DNA of 64,000 nt from Mycetocola saprophilus (GCF_000718085.1 NZ_JOEC01000002.1:1178001-1242000), one strand, 5' to 3'. Positions 37,599-46,945 are shown, numbered from the stretch's first letter. Numbers and translations: made by a program. The notes: generated by a model from the letters alone, not told the origin.

Positions 37599-37675
37599 CA
37601 CTCGAACACAGAACGGCGGGGCGGGGGGGGGAGTGCTTCTCGGGCCCGGGGTTTTGTTTTTGGTCTGTGACGACG

Positions 37676-37858
37676 CTACTTTTCGATCTCCACTACGGGC
37701 GATTCGGGAGCGTTGCGCCGTACCGATTCGATGCCGTTCAGCGCGCCGGACTTGGAGGCGTATCCCTCGGAAACCGCGATAATCTCGCCGTTTCCTGCCT
37801 TCAGCCGGAACCGATACTGCCCGGCCTTATCCGTGTAGAGCTCAAACTTTCCCGCCAT
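37676..37858 (-). CDS. YegP-family (DUF1508) protein
   Basis: A 60-residue protein with one DUF1508 repeat: KFELYTDKAGQYRFRLKAGNGEIIAVSEGY, then SKSGALNGIESVRRNA. Family members are small tandem or single repeat proteins of unknown role, sometimes induced by stress. GAGAAAGGGGCATC precedes the ATG. It converges on serA; the 77-base gap contains a nine-G run (37623-37631). Confidence 0.85.
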   Translation of the reverse strand: MAGKFELYTDKAGQYRFRLKAGNGEIIAVSEGYASKSGALNGIESVRRNAPESPVVEIEK

Positions 37859-38195
37859 GATGCCCCTTTCTCCGGTCCGACGCGGCGCGCCCGAATCCTG
37901 ATGTCAGATTAGTTGCGTGTCGTGCGGAAAATAGCCCCCAGTGCGGGTCACGCACGCGACCCGCAGATCGTGGCGCGCGGACGGTAAGGCCGGTCTTTGG
38001 TTTCCCAGAGATGTCATGGCCAGACATTTGCGATTACACGGACTCGGGAGCGATGGGCGTATCAGGCCGCCGAGGTGCCCGCGGGCGGCGGCCCAGAGCC
38101 TGCTTGAGTTCCCGCACAAAGGCGGTGTTTGCCTCACGACTCAGGTGAGTGGCAAGAACACCCTGCATCCCATAGAGTTCGATCACCAGTGGGGG
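37859..38195. other. Intergenic stretch with no confident gene
   Basis: No gene with a start and ribosome-binding site is seen. The part from 38195 down to 38034 on the minus strand is an open frame directly continuing the upstream gene past its TAG (see the next entry). The rest, 37859-38033, is AT-richer and shows no clear feature. Confidence 0.5.
38034..38195 (-). pseudogene. In-frame reading-frame extension after the 38196 stop codon
   Basis: After the TAG at 38198-38196, the same frame stays open for 53 codons to a TAA. It reads PPLVIELYGMQGV, then LATHLSREANTAFVRELKQALG, then an Arg/Pro-rich end. The composition looks protein-like. It could be the original C-terminus cut by a nonsense mutation, a short independent gene starting at GTG 38186 (no ribosome-binding site seen), or chance. 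Confidence 0.3.
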
Positions 38196-38855
38196 CTAAG
38201 CGGGTCGCTCCGTGGACTCCGCGAGGGTGCGGCGGATCTCGGCGGCGAGGGCCCGGGTGGCGTGCTGGGTGAGGAAGGCGGGCAGCACGTCGTGGACCCC
38301 GAGGAACCCCAGGAGGTGCTGATCGCCGGACGAATCGCGCACGGTCACGGCGATGCCGATGCGGCGATTCACGCCGGCGGTGAGGCGGCCGGTTTCCACC
38401 CGGATGAGGGAATCCGCGGGGAGGGCCAAGATCTGCTGGGCGTCTGCCCGCTCGGTCTGGAAGAACCCCAGTCCGCTGGGTTCGGCGACCAGGGCCAGGC
38501 CGTCGGCGAGTTCGCGACGGGTGAGCTCGGGTCCGCCCAGGGCCGCGAGCGCGGGGCCGAAGCTGTCGGCCGGGGTAATCCACCACACCAGGGCATCGGG
38601 GCGCTCGGTGCGCAGGGTACCGATCTTGCGGCGTGCCTTCACACTCATCAGGACCAGGATTCCAAAGCCGGCGGCGATCACCACCAGAATGCCCAGGGCG
38701 AGCACCAGGATCCGGGGGAGGGGCAGGATCTGATCCAGCACATCCAGCAGGACAAACACCAAAACGATGGCGACCGCCACGGCGAGCGCCACATAGGTGG
38801 CAAATTCGATTCGGTTTGAGCGGCGCAGGCGCGCTCGCGGGTGCGGGCGGGTCAT
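38196..38855 (-). CDS. Two-segment membrane protein with soluble C-terminal domain
   Basis: A 219-residue protein. Two membrane segments (about residues 18-38 and 45-68) are followed by a soluble domain of about 145 residues (RTERPDALVWWITPADSFGPAL, LALVAEPSGLGFFQTERADAQQ, LRVETGRLTAGVNRRIGIAVTV). This looks beta-rich and may be a PH-like fold. ATG 38855 follows AAGAGGAG; an upstream open frame is non-homologous. No function is known. The frame continues past the stop, so the C-terminus may be truncated. Confidence 0.65.
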   Translation of the reverse strand: MTRPHPRARLRRSNRIEFATYVALAVAVAIVLVFVLLDVLDQILPLPRILVLALGILVVIAAGFGILVLMSVKARRKIGTLRTERPDALVWWITPADSFGPALAALGGPELTRRELADGLALVAEPSGLGFFQTERADAQQILALPADSLIRVETGRLTAGVNRRIGIAVTVRDSSGDQHLLGFLGVHDVLPAFLTQHATRALAAEIRRTLAESTERPA

Positions 38856-38946
38856 TGCAGTTCTCCTCTTCGGGTTGGGTGGGGCGAGTGAAGTCTCAGA
38901 CGGGAGTGGTTCCGGGGCTGGGCGATATCGAGCGGTTGTGCGGAAG

Positions 38947-39501
38947 CTAGGAGGTTCGGGAGGGGAGCAGTCGGTGAACGACCGCCAGGATAGCCTCGGC
39001 GGGCACCGCATTGGGGGTGGGCACGGTGCTGTCCTCGGGGGTGCGCAGTACCGAGTCGTAGTACATGCCGTCGCTGATCAGCATGACCGTCTCGGCAAGG
39101 ACCGGATCCCCGAGCTCCTTCTCGAGCAGGGCGATGGTGTCGCGGCGGAAACGCTGGAGACAGGCGATGGCTCGGTGATCCTCCTGGGCCAGCCGGTTGA
39201 GGGCGATGGTGGCGTGGTCGAAGCGGTCATCGCTGAACAGCGAGGTGCGGATCAGGCTATCCACGACCCCGTCGGGGGAGGCTGTCATCTCGGCCAGGTA
39301 CTCGGCCGAGAGACCATCGGCCCGGGCAATCAGCCCGAGGATCAGCGCGTCTCGGGAGCCGAAGTGGTAGAGCAGTCCACCCTTCGAGATGCCCGCCTGG
39401 GCGGCGCACGCCTCGATGGTGGTGGCGCGTTCCCCCTGGGTGATGAGCAGGGATTCGAACGCATCGAGGATGCGTTCTCGTGTTGTGCTCTCGGCAGCCA
39501 T
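38947..39501 (-). CDS. TetR-family regulator of the adjacent MFS pump
   Basis: A 184-residue regulator with the helix-turn-helix TTRERILDAFESLLITQGERATTIEACAAQAGISKGGLLYHFGSRDALI (split here by reading; about residues 6-55). The ATG follows GAAAGGAGTCAC. It is divergent from an EmrB/QacA-type pump with a TACCGTC palindrome between them. By analogy with QacR-type systems it should repress the pump until a drug binds. Confidence 0.9.
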   Translation of the reverse strand: MAAESTTRERILDAFESLLITQGERATTIEACAAQAGISKGGLLYHFGSRDALILGLIARADGLSAEYLAEMTASPDGVVDSLIRTSLFSDDRFDHATIALNRLAQEDHRAIACLQRFRRDTIALLEKELGDPVLAETVMLISDGMYYDSVLRTPEDSTVPTPNAVPAEAILAVVHRLLPSRTS

Positions 39502-39533
39502 GTGACTCCTTTCGACTAAAAATCACGATCGTA

Positions 39534-39562
39534 TTGATTGTATACCGTCCAGACGGTACAGT
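39534..39562 (+). promoter_or_regulatory. MFS pump promoter with embedded TetR operator
   Basis: TTGATT (39534-39539), a 17-base spacer and TACAGT (39557-39562) form the promoter. The palindrome TACCGTC-CA-GACGGTA (39543-39558) fills the spacer, so repressor binding would block RNA polymerase. Confidence 0.8.
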
Positions 39563-39590
39563 AAATGAGTTCGTAATTGAAGAGGTGAAC

Positions 39591-41108
39591 ATGCTTTCCG
39601 TCAACCGCACCGCGGCAGACTCGCTCAGCCGCACCCGCCGCTGGGCCGCACTCGTTGTGCTGATGCTCCCGGTGCTGCTCGTCTCGGTGGATAACACCGT
39701 CCTAAACTTTGCCCTCCCCGCGATCTCGGAAGCGCTGACCCCGTCGGCAACCGAGCTGCTCTGGGTGGTCGATATCTATCCGCTGATCCTCGCGGGCCTG
39801 CTGGTCCCGATGGGCAGCCTCGGCGACCGTCTGGGTCGCCGAAAACTCCTGCTGATCGGATCGATCGGCTTCGGTCTGGTCTCGGTCTTTGCCGCGTTTG
39901 CCGGATCTGCCGGGGAACTGATCCTGGCTCGCGCACTGCTGGGCTTCTTCGGCGCCATGCTGATGCCCTCGACCCTGTCGCTGCTGCGCAATATCTTTAC
40001 CGACCGTAACGAGCGTCGCCTGGCGATCGCCGTCTGGGCCAGCGCGTTCTCCGCCGGAAGCGCCCTGGGACCGGTCGTGGGTGGCCTGCTGCTGGGGCAC
40101 TTCCCCTGGGGCTCGGTCTTCCTGCTGGCCGTGCCCATGCTGCTGCCGCTGGTGATCCTGCTGCCGATCCTGATCCCCGAGTCCAGGGACCCCAACCCCG
40201 GCAAGATCGACTACCTGTCGATCCCGCTGGCGCTGGGTACCATGGCCCCGTTTGTGTTCTCGATCAAGACCTTCGCCGAGGGTGCCAACGTGCCCCTGGC
40301 GGTCATCACCCTGCTGATCGGTCTCGCCTGCGGTGTGACGTTTGTGCGTCGCCAGCTGCGCATCGAGAGCCCGATGCTGGACATGACCCTGTTCCGCCGT
40401 GGCCAGTTCTCCGGTGCGGTGCTGATCAACCTGCTCAGCGTGGTTGCGCTGGTGGGTGGACTGTTCTTCGTCTCGCAGCACCTGCAACTGGTGCTGGGAC
40501 TCAAGCCGTTTGATGCGGCGCTGGTGCTGGTGCCCGGTCTGATCGTGATGATCATCGCGGGCCTCGGCGTGGTGCCGGTCGCCAAGCGGGTGCGTCCCTC
40601 GATCGTGATCCCGGTCGCGCTGCTCACGAGTATCGCCGGCTACGTGCTGGTGGCCCTCACCGGCGGCGATATCGGCGCCTACGAGATGATGGTGGCCTTC
40701 GCCCTGCTGGGCCTCGGTATCGGTGCCGCCGAAACCGTGTCCAACGAGCTGATCATCTCCGGGGCTCCACCCGAGAAGGCCGGGGCGGCCTCGGCCGTGT
40801 CCGAGACCGCGTATGAGCTGGGGGCGGTGCTGGGTACCGCGACGCTGGGTACCGTGCTGTCGGCCTACTACCGTGCCGGGGTGGTGCTGCCCGAGGATCT
40901 GACCCCCGAGCAGGTGCACGCCGCCGGGGAAACCCTGGGTGGCGCGGCCAACGTGGCCGAGACCCTGCCGCCCGAGCTGGCCGCGACCCTGCTGGAATCC
41001 GCCCGTCACGCCTTCGACAGTGGTGCCGGTGTGGTGGCCTGGATCGGCGCGGGTCTGGTGGCCGCCGCCGCGATCATCGGTGTGTTTACGCTGCGAAACG
41101 CCCGCTAA
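39591..41108 (+). CDS. MFS multidrug efflux transporter (DHA2/EmrB-QacA type)
   Basis: A 505-residue, 14-segment drug:proton antiporter. LLVSVDNTVLNFALPAISEAL (motif D1), LLVPMGSLGDRLGRRKLLLIG (motif A) and GFFGAMLMPSTLSLLRNIF, plus the antiporter motif C-like WASAFSAGSALGPVVGGLLLG, are seen. ATG 39591 follows AGAGGTGAAC; upstream in-frame sequence overlaps the promoter. The divergent TetR gene and operator indicate inducible expression by a toxic substrate. Confidence 0.93.
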   Translation: MLSVNRTAADSLSRTRRWAALVVLMLPVLLVSVDNTVLNFALPAISEALTPSATELLWVVDIYPLILAGLLVPMGSLGDRLGRRKLLLIGSIGFGLVSVFAAFAGSAGELILARALLGFFGAMLMPSTLSLLRNIFTDRNERRLAIAVWASAFSAGSALGPVVGGLLLGHFPWGSVFLLAVPMLLPLVILLPILIPESRDPNPGKIDYLSIPLALGTMAPFVFSIKTFAEGANVPLAVITLLIGLACGVTFVRRQLRIESPMLDMTLFRRGQFSGAVLINLLSVVALVGGLFFVSQHLQLVLGLKPFDAALVLVPGLIVMIIAGLGVVPVAKRVRPSIVIPVALLTSIAGYVLVALTGGDIGAYEMMVAFALLGLGIGAAETVSNELIISGAPPEKAGAASAVSETAYELGAVLGTATLGTVLSAYYRAGVVLPEDLTPEQVHAAGETLGGAANVAETLPPELAATLLESARHAFDSGAGVVAWIGAGLVAAAAIIGVFTLRNAR

Positions 41109-41125
41109 TCTCACCCCCCCCACAG

Positions 41126-41153
41126 CCCCGGATGCCCCGTGCATCCGGGGTTT
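41126..41153. terminator. Terminator between the pump and the oxidase
   Basis: A 10-bp stem CCCCGGATGC/GCATCCGGGG with a 5-base loop and TTT on the plus strand. Confidence 0.7.
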
Positions 41154-41158
41154 CGTGG

Positions 41159-42400
41159 TTAGCGCAGCGGGTCGAACGGGGTGAGGACCTCGGGGGAAAT
41201 GCCGGTCATGATCTGCTCGGTCAGCAGCTCGGCGGTGATCGGCCCGAGCACCATGCCCCACATCCCATGCCCGCCGGCCACGTACACGCCCGGGGCCCGG
41301 GTGCGCCCGATCAGGGCGAGACCGTCGGGGGTCACCGGACGGGAGCCGACCCACTCATTCGAGCGATCATCCAGGTCGACCCCGCGAAACAGCGGGCGCA
41401 CCGAGTTCACGATCGCCTGGATCCTGCGCTGCTGCAGGGGTTCGTCGGGTCCACGGAACTCCATGGTTCCGGCCACCCGTAGTCCGCCGCGGAACGGGGT
41501 GCAGGCCACCCGCTGGGTAGGGAAGTAGATGGGGCCGTGGACCGGTTCGGCGGTGGGCACGCTAAACGAGTATCCGCGACCCGCCTGCACGCGGGTACGC
41601 ACCCCGAAGCGTCGGGCGAGATCCGGAAGCCAGGCACCGGTCGCGATGACCACGGCGTCGGCCGTGTGGATGGTTCCGGAGCGCGTGCGCACCCGCACCT
41701 CGCGGCGACCCCGGCCACGCTGCGGGTCGATGCGGTCCACCCGCTCGCCGGTCAGGATGGTGCCGCCGTGGTCTCGAAGCGCCCGGGCAAGATCGGCGAC
41801 GAAGGGTCCCGGCGCCAGGAAGCGCTGCCCGCTCAGCGTATAGACGGCACTGACCGCGCCGGAGAGCTGGGCCGGGGCGGTGTGGACCCGTTCGAGCGTC
41901 ACGTCCTGTCCGGCTCGGGCGACGCGGGCCAGCTCATCCACAAACCCGCGCGCATCGCGCCCACGCTCGAAGGCAACGGTGTACGGGGTCGCATGGGTCG
42001 GCTCGGCCACCCCGGCGGTGGCCAGGCGGTCAAAGGCGTCCAGGGCGAGGGTGTCCAGCGTGGTGAGCGCCGCCATCGTGTGGTCCCAGCGCCGGTGCGT
42101 AGCGTGGGACGCGAAGCGGGCGAGGAATCCCCAGAGGCGGGGATCGATCCGCGGGGGAATGTGCAGGGGTGCGTCGGGATCCAGCAGCGAGCGGATCGCG
42201 TTCGGCCAGATGGCTGGGTCCGCAAGGGGCATCGCCAGGCCCGGGCTGATCCATCCCGCATTGCCGAGGGAGGAACCCGCGGCCACGCCCTCCCGATCCA
42301 GGACGGTCACGGCGACCCCGCGCCGACAGAGTTCCAGGGCCGTGGCCAAACCCACCATTCCCGCACCGATCACGATCGCCGAACGCGGAGCACTACTCAT
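41159..42400 (-). CDS. FAD-dependent D-amino-acid dehydrogenase/oxidase-family protein
   Basis: A 413-residue DAO-family flavoenzyme. The N-terminal AIVIGAGMVGLATALELCRRGVAVTVLD binds FAD, SSLGNAGWISPGLAMPLADP is typical of the DadA group, and the C-terminal GLALIGRTRAPGVYVAGGHGMWGMVLGP completes the FAD site. The likely role is oxidative deamination of D-amino acids. ATG 42400 follows AAGGAGGAACC; a longer open frame upstream has no homology. Confidence 0.88.
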   Translation of the reverse strand: MSSAPRSAIVIGAGMVGLATALELCRRGVAVTVLDREGVAAGSSLGNAGWISPGLAMPLADPAIWPNAIRSLLDPDAPLHIPPRIDPRLWGFLARFASHATHRRWDHTMAALTTLDTLALDAFDRLATAGVAEPTHATPYTVAFERGRDARGFVDELARVARAGQDVTLERVHTAPAQLSGAVSAVYTLSGQRFLAPGPFVADLARALRDHGGTILTGERVDRIDPQRGRGRREVRVRTRSGTIHTADAVVIATGAWLPDLARRFGVRTRVQAGRGYSFSVPTAEPVHGPIYFPTQRVACTPFRGGLRVAGTMEFRGPDEPLQQRRIQAIVNSVRPLFRGVDLDDRSNEWVGSRPVTPDGLALIGRTRAPGVYVAGGHGMWGMVLGPITAELLTEQIMTGISPEVLTPFDPLR

Positions 42401-42558
42401 GGTTCCTCCTTCTGCACCGGAGTCCTCGTTGATTCCGTGTGCCGGGCCGCGCCTTGTGGGCTGGTCCCGCCTCCATCCTCGCCGCGAACCGCGGGGAAAA
42501 CAAGGGTGGTAGGGCGCTCGGCAAATATACGGGTAGGCGGCGCTAGGGTTGAGCTCTG

Positions 42559-44100
42559 ATGCGTATCCCATCCGGGTGGCACCCCGTGAATCGGGGAGAG
42601 AAAGGACCAAGCTTGCCCGCGACCCTGCGCACCCCGTCCATCCCGCGTGTCCTGCGCGGCGTCCCCGCCCTCGCGGTCCTGCTCGGCCTGGTGGCCGCCG
42701 GAATCTCCTGGATCGGCAGCGCGATTCCCTCGTTCTGGTTCGATGAGATCGCCACGCTGATGGCCGCGCGCCTGGACGGCCCGGGGCTCTGGCAATTCCT
42801 CCAGCATAAGGATGCGGTGCACGGGCTCTACTACGCTCTGATCCACTTCTGGATCCAGGTATTTGGCGACTCCCAGGTGGCACTGCGTGGATTCTCGGCG
42901 CTCGCCGTGGGTCTGGGGACCGCGGGCCTGGTGGTGCTGGGAGCAAAGCTCGCCGGACCCCGGTTTGGCGTGATTGCCGCGCTGATTTATCTGGTCCTGC
43001 CGCGCACCACGTTCATGGGGATCGAGGGGCGCTCCTATGCACTGGGCGCGGCCCTCGTGGTGTGGGGCGTGATCGCGCTGATCTCGGCCGCCCGACGCAA
43101 CACCTGGTGGTCCTGGGCGCTGTATACGGTGGTGACCATCGTCACGATCTACCTGTTCATGTATGCCGGGCTGATCCTCGCCGCACACCTCGCCTACCTG
43201 CTGTTTGCACATCGGGATCGTCGGACCCTGCTGCGCTGGGGGATCTCGACGCTGATTATTCTGGCCGCGGTGATCCCGCTGGTCCGTGCCGGTTACGGAC
43301 AGCGCGGACAGATTGCCTGGCTCTCCGGGCAGCCGATCGTCAACGCCTGGACCACGCTGGTCGAGCCGTGGCTGGATGGATCCTGGCTGCTGGCGATCCT
43401 GGTGATTGTGCTGCTGGTGATTGCCGGTCGTCGCCTCCCGCAGATCCTGGCCCGGTTTGGCACGCCGCCGGTGGCGCTCGCCGCGGCCTGGGCGTTCGGT
43501 CCGCTGATCCTGATGCTGATCGCCAACTCGCTGTTTGGTCCGCTCTATACCTCCCGCTACATGTCATTCACCACCCCGGGGTTTGCGCTGCTGCTGGCGC
43601 TGGCGGCCTCGGTGTTTTCGCGGCGCTGGCTGGTGTGGGCGCTGGTCGCGGCGATCGCGCTGGCGAGCCTGCCCACCTATCTGGCCCAGCGCGGCCCCTA
43701 TGCCAAACAGAACGGTAGCGATTTCCTGCAGACCGCACAGACCATCGCCGTGCACGCCTCGCCGGGGGATGCCTTCTTCCTGCAAAACGACAGGACCACC
43801 ACGATCCGTCCGCGCCTGACCGTGGACGGATATCCGGCGGCGTTTGCCGGGCTGGACGACATCGCGTTTGTGCGCAGCGACATCGAACGCGGCATCTTCA
43901 ACGACGTCACCCTGCCCCCACGCAAGCTGGGGAAGAGGCTGGAACACGTCGAGCGGATCTGGGTAGCCGCGGCCCTGCGCACCACCCCGGAAATCACCGA
44001 GATGAAGCGGGAGCTTGCCCGCCACGGGTTTGTGGAGCGCGAGCGCTATCCGCTGGGCCGCACCGTGGTCACCGAGTACGTCCGGGAGGAGACCCGATGA
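42559..44100 (+). CDS. Polytopic glycosyltransferase-like membrane protein (GT39/GT87 type)
   Basis: A 513-residue protein with about 11 membrane segments. After the first segment, SFWFDEIATLMAARLDGP holds the D-E pair typical of lipid-phosphate-sugar-dependent transferases (PMT/ArnT-like), followed by HGLYYALIHFWIQVFGDSQVALRGFSAL. It probably transfers a sugar outside the membrane, for wall glycopolymer or protein decoration. The start is uncertain: ATG 42559 lies nine bases after TAGGGT, but TTG 42613 has a much better site (GAGAAAGGACC). It overlaps the next gene (ATGA). Confidence 0.8.
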   Translation: MRIPSGWHPVNRGEKGPSLPATLRTPSIPRVLRGVPALAVLLGLVAAGISWIGSAIPSFWFDEIATLMAARLDGPGLWQFLQHKDAVHGLYYALIHFWIQVFGDSQVALRGFSALAVGLGTAGLVVLGAKLAGPRFGVIAALIYLVLPRTTFMGIEGRSYALGAALVVWGVIALISAARRNTWWSWALYTVVTIVTIYLFMYAGLILAAHLAYLLFAHRDRRTLLRWGISTLIILAAVIPLVRAGYGQRGQIAWLSGQPIVNAWTTLVEPWLDGSWLLAILVIVLLVIAGRRLPQILARFGTPPVALAAAWAFGPLILMLIANSLFGPLYTSRYMSFTTPGFALLLALAASVFSRRWLVWALVAAIALASLPTYLAQRGPYAKQNGSDFLQTAQTIAVHASPGDAFFLQNDRTTTIRPRLTVDGYPAAFAGLDDIAFVRSDIERGIFNDVTLPPRKLGKRLEHVERIWVAAALRTTPEITEMKRELARHGFVERERYPLGRTVVTEYVREETR

Positions 44101-44609
44101 GCATCCCCACGCCGGTGCCTCCGCGCACCTCCTCGGTGTTTGCCTGGATCGCCTTCGTCTTTGTGGCGACCCTCGCCTCGATCCCGCGCTACCTGGTGTT
44201 GGTGGATCAGGTACGCACATCCACGCATAAGGAACTCCTGGCGCTGCTACGCGACCCGGTGCGCGCCGAGCAGGTTGCGACCCTGAGCGTGGTGGGCGTC
44301 GCGGTCTTCTTTGTGATCGTGTTGATCGTGGTCGCCTGCACCGGCAACGCGCTTGAGCGCCGCTTTGCCCGCCGAACCTGGCACCTGGGTCCGGTGGATA
44401 TCGGCACCGGATGGGTGACCGCGGCCCTGATGACACTGCCGGTTCAGCTGGTCTGCGGGATCCTCGGCATCGGCACGGTCCCTCCGTTGGCGATGGTCTA
44501 CGTCCTGATCGTGGCCGCAATCCTGCCGCCACTGCTAGCACGCCCCGAACGCCTGGGCCTCGGATACGCGGTGACGCTGCCACTCGCGGTCCTGCTTCTG
44601 CTGCAGTAA
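44097..44609 (+). CDS. Four-segment membrane protein coupled to the glycosyltransferase
   Basis: A 170-residue hydrophobic protein with four membrane segments (about residues 12-32, 60-85, 98-120 and 130-168) and a short basic loop ERRFARRTW. The start overlaps the glycosyltransferase stop by four bases. No family is recognised; a partner role with the transferase is an inference from coupling. Confidence 0.7.
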   Translation: MSIPTPVPPRTSSVFAWIAFVFVATLASIPRYLVLVDQVRTSTHKELLALLRDPVRAEQVATLSVVGVAVFFVIVLIVVACTGNALERRFARRTWHLGPVDIGTGWVTAALMTLPVQLVCGILGIGTVPPLAMVYVLIVAAILPPLLARPERLGLGYAVTLPLAVLLLLQ

Positions 44610-44683
44610 CCGCGTTCCCGCGCACTCCCGCGCACGAGTAAGGTGGATTCAACAACACCCACCCCAGGCTGAGCAGGAGCATA

Positions 44684-45742
44684 ATGTCGCGCAGTGTCAA
44701 ACTTGCCGTGATTCGCGGAGACGGAATCGGACCCGAGGTTGTAGCCGAGGCGGTGAAGGTTCTCGACGCCGTCGTGGAGGGTTCCGAACTCAGCATCGAC
44801 AAAACCGAGTTTTCGCTCGGCGCGGCCCGCTATCTGGAGACCGGCGATGTCCTGACCGACACCGACCTGGAGGCCATCGCCGCGCACGACGCGATCCTGC
44901 TGGGTGCCATCGGTGGCGTTCCCGGCGACCCGCGACTGCGCGATGCCAACATCGAGCGCGGCCTGCTGCTCAAGCTCCGCTTCAGCCTGGACCACTATGT
45001 CAACCTGCGCCCGACCAAGGTCTACCCGGGTGTTCCCAGCCCGCTGGCCAACGCCGGGGATGTGGACTTCGTGGTGGTTCGCGAGGGCACCGAGGGTCCG
45101 TATGTGGGCAACGGTGGCGCGATCCGTGTGGGGACCCCCGCCGAGGTCGCCAACGAGGTTTCGGTCAACACCGCCTACGGTGTCGAGCGGGTTGTCCGCC
45201 ACGCGTTCGAGATCGCCACCCAGCGTCGCAATAAGTTGACCCTGGTGCACAAGACCAACGTGCTGACCTTCGCCGGCAAGCTCTGGCAGCGCATCGTCAA
45301 CGAGGTGGCCACCGAGTACCCGCAGGTAACCGTGGACTACCTGCACGTGGATGCGGCAACTATCTTCTTTGTCACCGACCCTGCTAGATTTGATGTCATC
45401 GTCACGGACAACCTCTTCGGCGACATTCTCACCGATTTGGCCGGCGCAATCAGCGGCGGCATCGGACTGGCTGCCTCGGCCAACATCAACCCCGACGGCA
45501 CCTTCCCCAGCATGTTCGAGCCGGTACACGGGTCCGCTCCCGACATCGCTGGGAAGCAGATCGCCGATCCCACCGCGGCGATCCTCTCCACAGCACTGCT
45601 GCTTGATCACCTCGGTGCCCCCGAACTTGCCCAGCGAGTTGTGGCCGCCGTGGACGCCGATATCGCCGGTCGTAACGGGGCCACCCGTTCCACCGCTCAG
45701 GTGGGCGACGCGATCGCCGCCCTGGTCACCGCAGCACAGTAA
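44684..45742 (+). CDS. leuB: 3-isopropylmalate dehydrogenase
   Basis: LeuB oxidatively decarboxylates 3-isopropylmalate in leucine synthesis, using NAD. The 352-residue protein has [17 protein letters not shown] at the N-terminus, the substrate loop [39 protein letters not shown], and the metal site [32 protein letters not shown] precedes the ATG. ilvE follows by 19 bases. Codons around 45356-45420 are AT-richer than the surroundings and include a rare AGA at 45386. Confidence 0.96.
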   Translation: MSRSVKLAVIRGDGIGPEVVAEAVKVLDAVVEGSELSIDKTEFSLGAARYLETGDVLTDTDLEAIAAHDAILLGAIGGVPGDPRLRDANIERGLLLKLRFSLDHYVNLRPTKVYPGVPSPLANAGDVDFVVVREGTEGPYVGNGGAIRVGTPAEVANEVSVNTAYGVERVVRHAFEIATQRRNKLTLVHKTNVLTFAGKLWQRIVNEVATEYPQVTVDYLHVDAATIFFVTDPARFDVIVTDNLFGDILTDLAGAISGGIGLAASANINPDGTFPSMFEPVHGSAPDIAGKQIADPTAAILSTALLLDHLGAPELAQRVVAAVDADIAGRNGATRSTAQVGDAIAALVTAAQ

Positions 45743-45761
45743 CGTTTGAAGGATTTGAATC

Positions 45762-46871
45762 ATGGCACATGACACCACCACCGCCCCGCTCGCGTTCTCG
45801 CACGAGGCAAACACCTCTCCGCGCAGCGCGGAGGAGGTCGCACAGATCCTTGCCAACCCGGGCTTTGGTAACCACTTCACCGACCACATGGTGCAGATCG
45901 ACTGGACCGTGGAAAACGGCTGGGCCGACGCCCGCGTCATTCCCTACGGCCCGCTGATCCTCGACCCCGCCTCCTCGGTGCTGCACTACGGCCAGGAGAT
46001 CTTCGAGGGTCTCAAGGTCTACCGTCACGCCGACGGATCGATCTGGACATTCCGTCCCGACCAGAACGCCGAGCGTCTGCAGCGCTCGGCCGCCCGCCTG
46101 GCCCTGCCGCAGCTCTCGGTCGCGGACTTTGTGGAGTCGGTGCGTCAGATCGTCAAGGCCGATGCGCGCTGGGTTCCCAGCGCCCCGGACACCAGCCTGT
46201 ACCTGCGTCCGTTCACCATCGCCAACGAGACCTTCCTCGGTGTGCGCTCGGCTCACAAGGCCAGCTACCTAGTGATCGCCAGCCCCGCCGGTGCGTACTT
46301 CACCGGTGGTATCAAGCCGATTTCGATCTGGCTGTCCACCGAGTACTCCCGCGCCGGACGCGGCGGTACCGGTGCCGCCAAGTGCGGTGGTAACTACGCC
46401 GCCTCGCTGCTCCCGCAGGAGGAGGCATACCGCAACGGCTGCGCCCAGGTTATGTTCCTGGACGGCGAGACCGGCACCCGGATCGACGAGCTCGGCGGCA
46501 TGAACGTGTTCTTCGTCCGCAACGACAAGACCGTGGTCACCCCCGAGCTCACCGGCAGCATCCTCGAGGGCATCACCCGCGCGAGCATCATCCAGCTGCT
46601 CCAGGACCGTGGCTACACGGTGGAGGAGCGCGCCATCGGCATCGATGAGTGGCGTGCGGGCGAGGCCGACGGCACCATCACCGAGGTGTTCGCCTGCGGC
46701 ACCGCCGCGGTCATCACCCCGATCGGCCAGCTCAAGTCCACCGATTTCACCATCGGATCCGAGGACGCCGAGCCCGGCGAGCTGACCCTGAGCATCCGCG
46801 AGGAGCTCACCGACATTCAGTACGGTCGCCGCGAGGACCGTCACGGCTGGATGGTCCGCGTCGACGGCTAA
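45762..46871 (+). CDS. ilvE: Branched-chain amino-acid aminotransferase
   Basis: IlvE is the PLP enzyme for the last step of leucine, isoleucine and valine synthesis. The 369-residue length is the long (eukaryote-like) form. The PLP lysine is in GTGAAKCGGNYAASLLPQEEA, and QIFEGLKVYRHADGSIWTFRP and ACGTAAVITPIGQLKS are conserved. GAAGGATTTGAATC precedes the ATG. It is probably transcribed with leuB. Confidence 0.96.
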   Translation: MAHDTTTAPLAFSHEANTSPRSAEEVAQILANPGFGNHFTDHMVQIDWTVENGWADARVIPYGPLILDPASSVLHYGQEIFEGLKVYRHADGSIWTFRPDQNAERLQRSAARLALPQLSVADFVESVRQIVKADARWVPSAPDTSLYLRPFTIANETFLGVRSAHKASYLVIASPAGAYFTGGIKPISIWLSTEYSRAGRGGTGAAKCGGNYAASLLPQEEAYRNGCAQVMFLDGETGTRIDELGGMNVFFVRNDKTVVTPELTGSILEGITRASIIQLLQDRGYTVEERAIGIDEWRAGEADGTITEVFACGTAAVITPIGQLKSTDFTIGSEDAEPGELTLSIREELTDIQYGRREDRHGWMVRVDG

Positions 46872-46883
46872 TCCAGGCATTCA

Positions 46884-46925
46884 CGACACCGCCCCGGCTC
46901 GGAGATTCGAGTCGGGGCGGTGTCG
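46884..46925 (+). terminator. Terminator of the leuB-ilvE unit
   Basis: A 13-bp outer stem (46884-46896 with 46913-46925) encloses a short inner CTCG/CGAG stem; TTC follows. Confidence 0.8.
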
Positions 46926-46933
46926 TTCAGGTT

Positions 46934-46939
46934 TAGGAT
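46934..46939 (+). promoter_or_regulatory. Leaderless -10 element of the FAH-family gene
   Basis: TAGGAT ends six bases before ATG 46946. Confidence 0.5.
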
Positions 46940-46945
46940 GGGCGC

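Noticed and set aside
35901..37601. A 566-residue minus-strand frame
   Set aside because: Antisense to serA; low-complexity shadow translation.
39702..41354. A 550-residue minus-strand frame
   Set aside because: Antisense to the MFS pump; Gln/His/Arg-rich with no recognisable domain.
42401..42946. N-terminal extension of the D-amino-acid oxidase-family gene
   Set aside because: The extra residues are Arg/Pro-rich without homology and overlap the divergent membrane gene; the ATG at 42400 has a strong ribosome-binding site.
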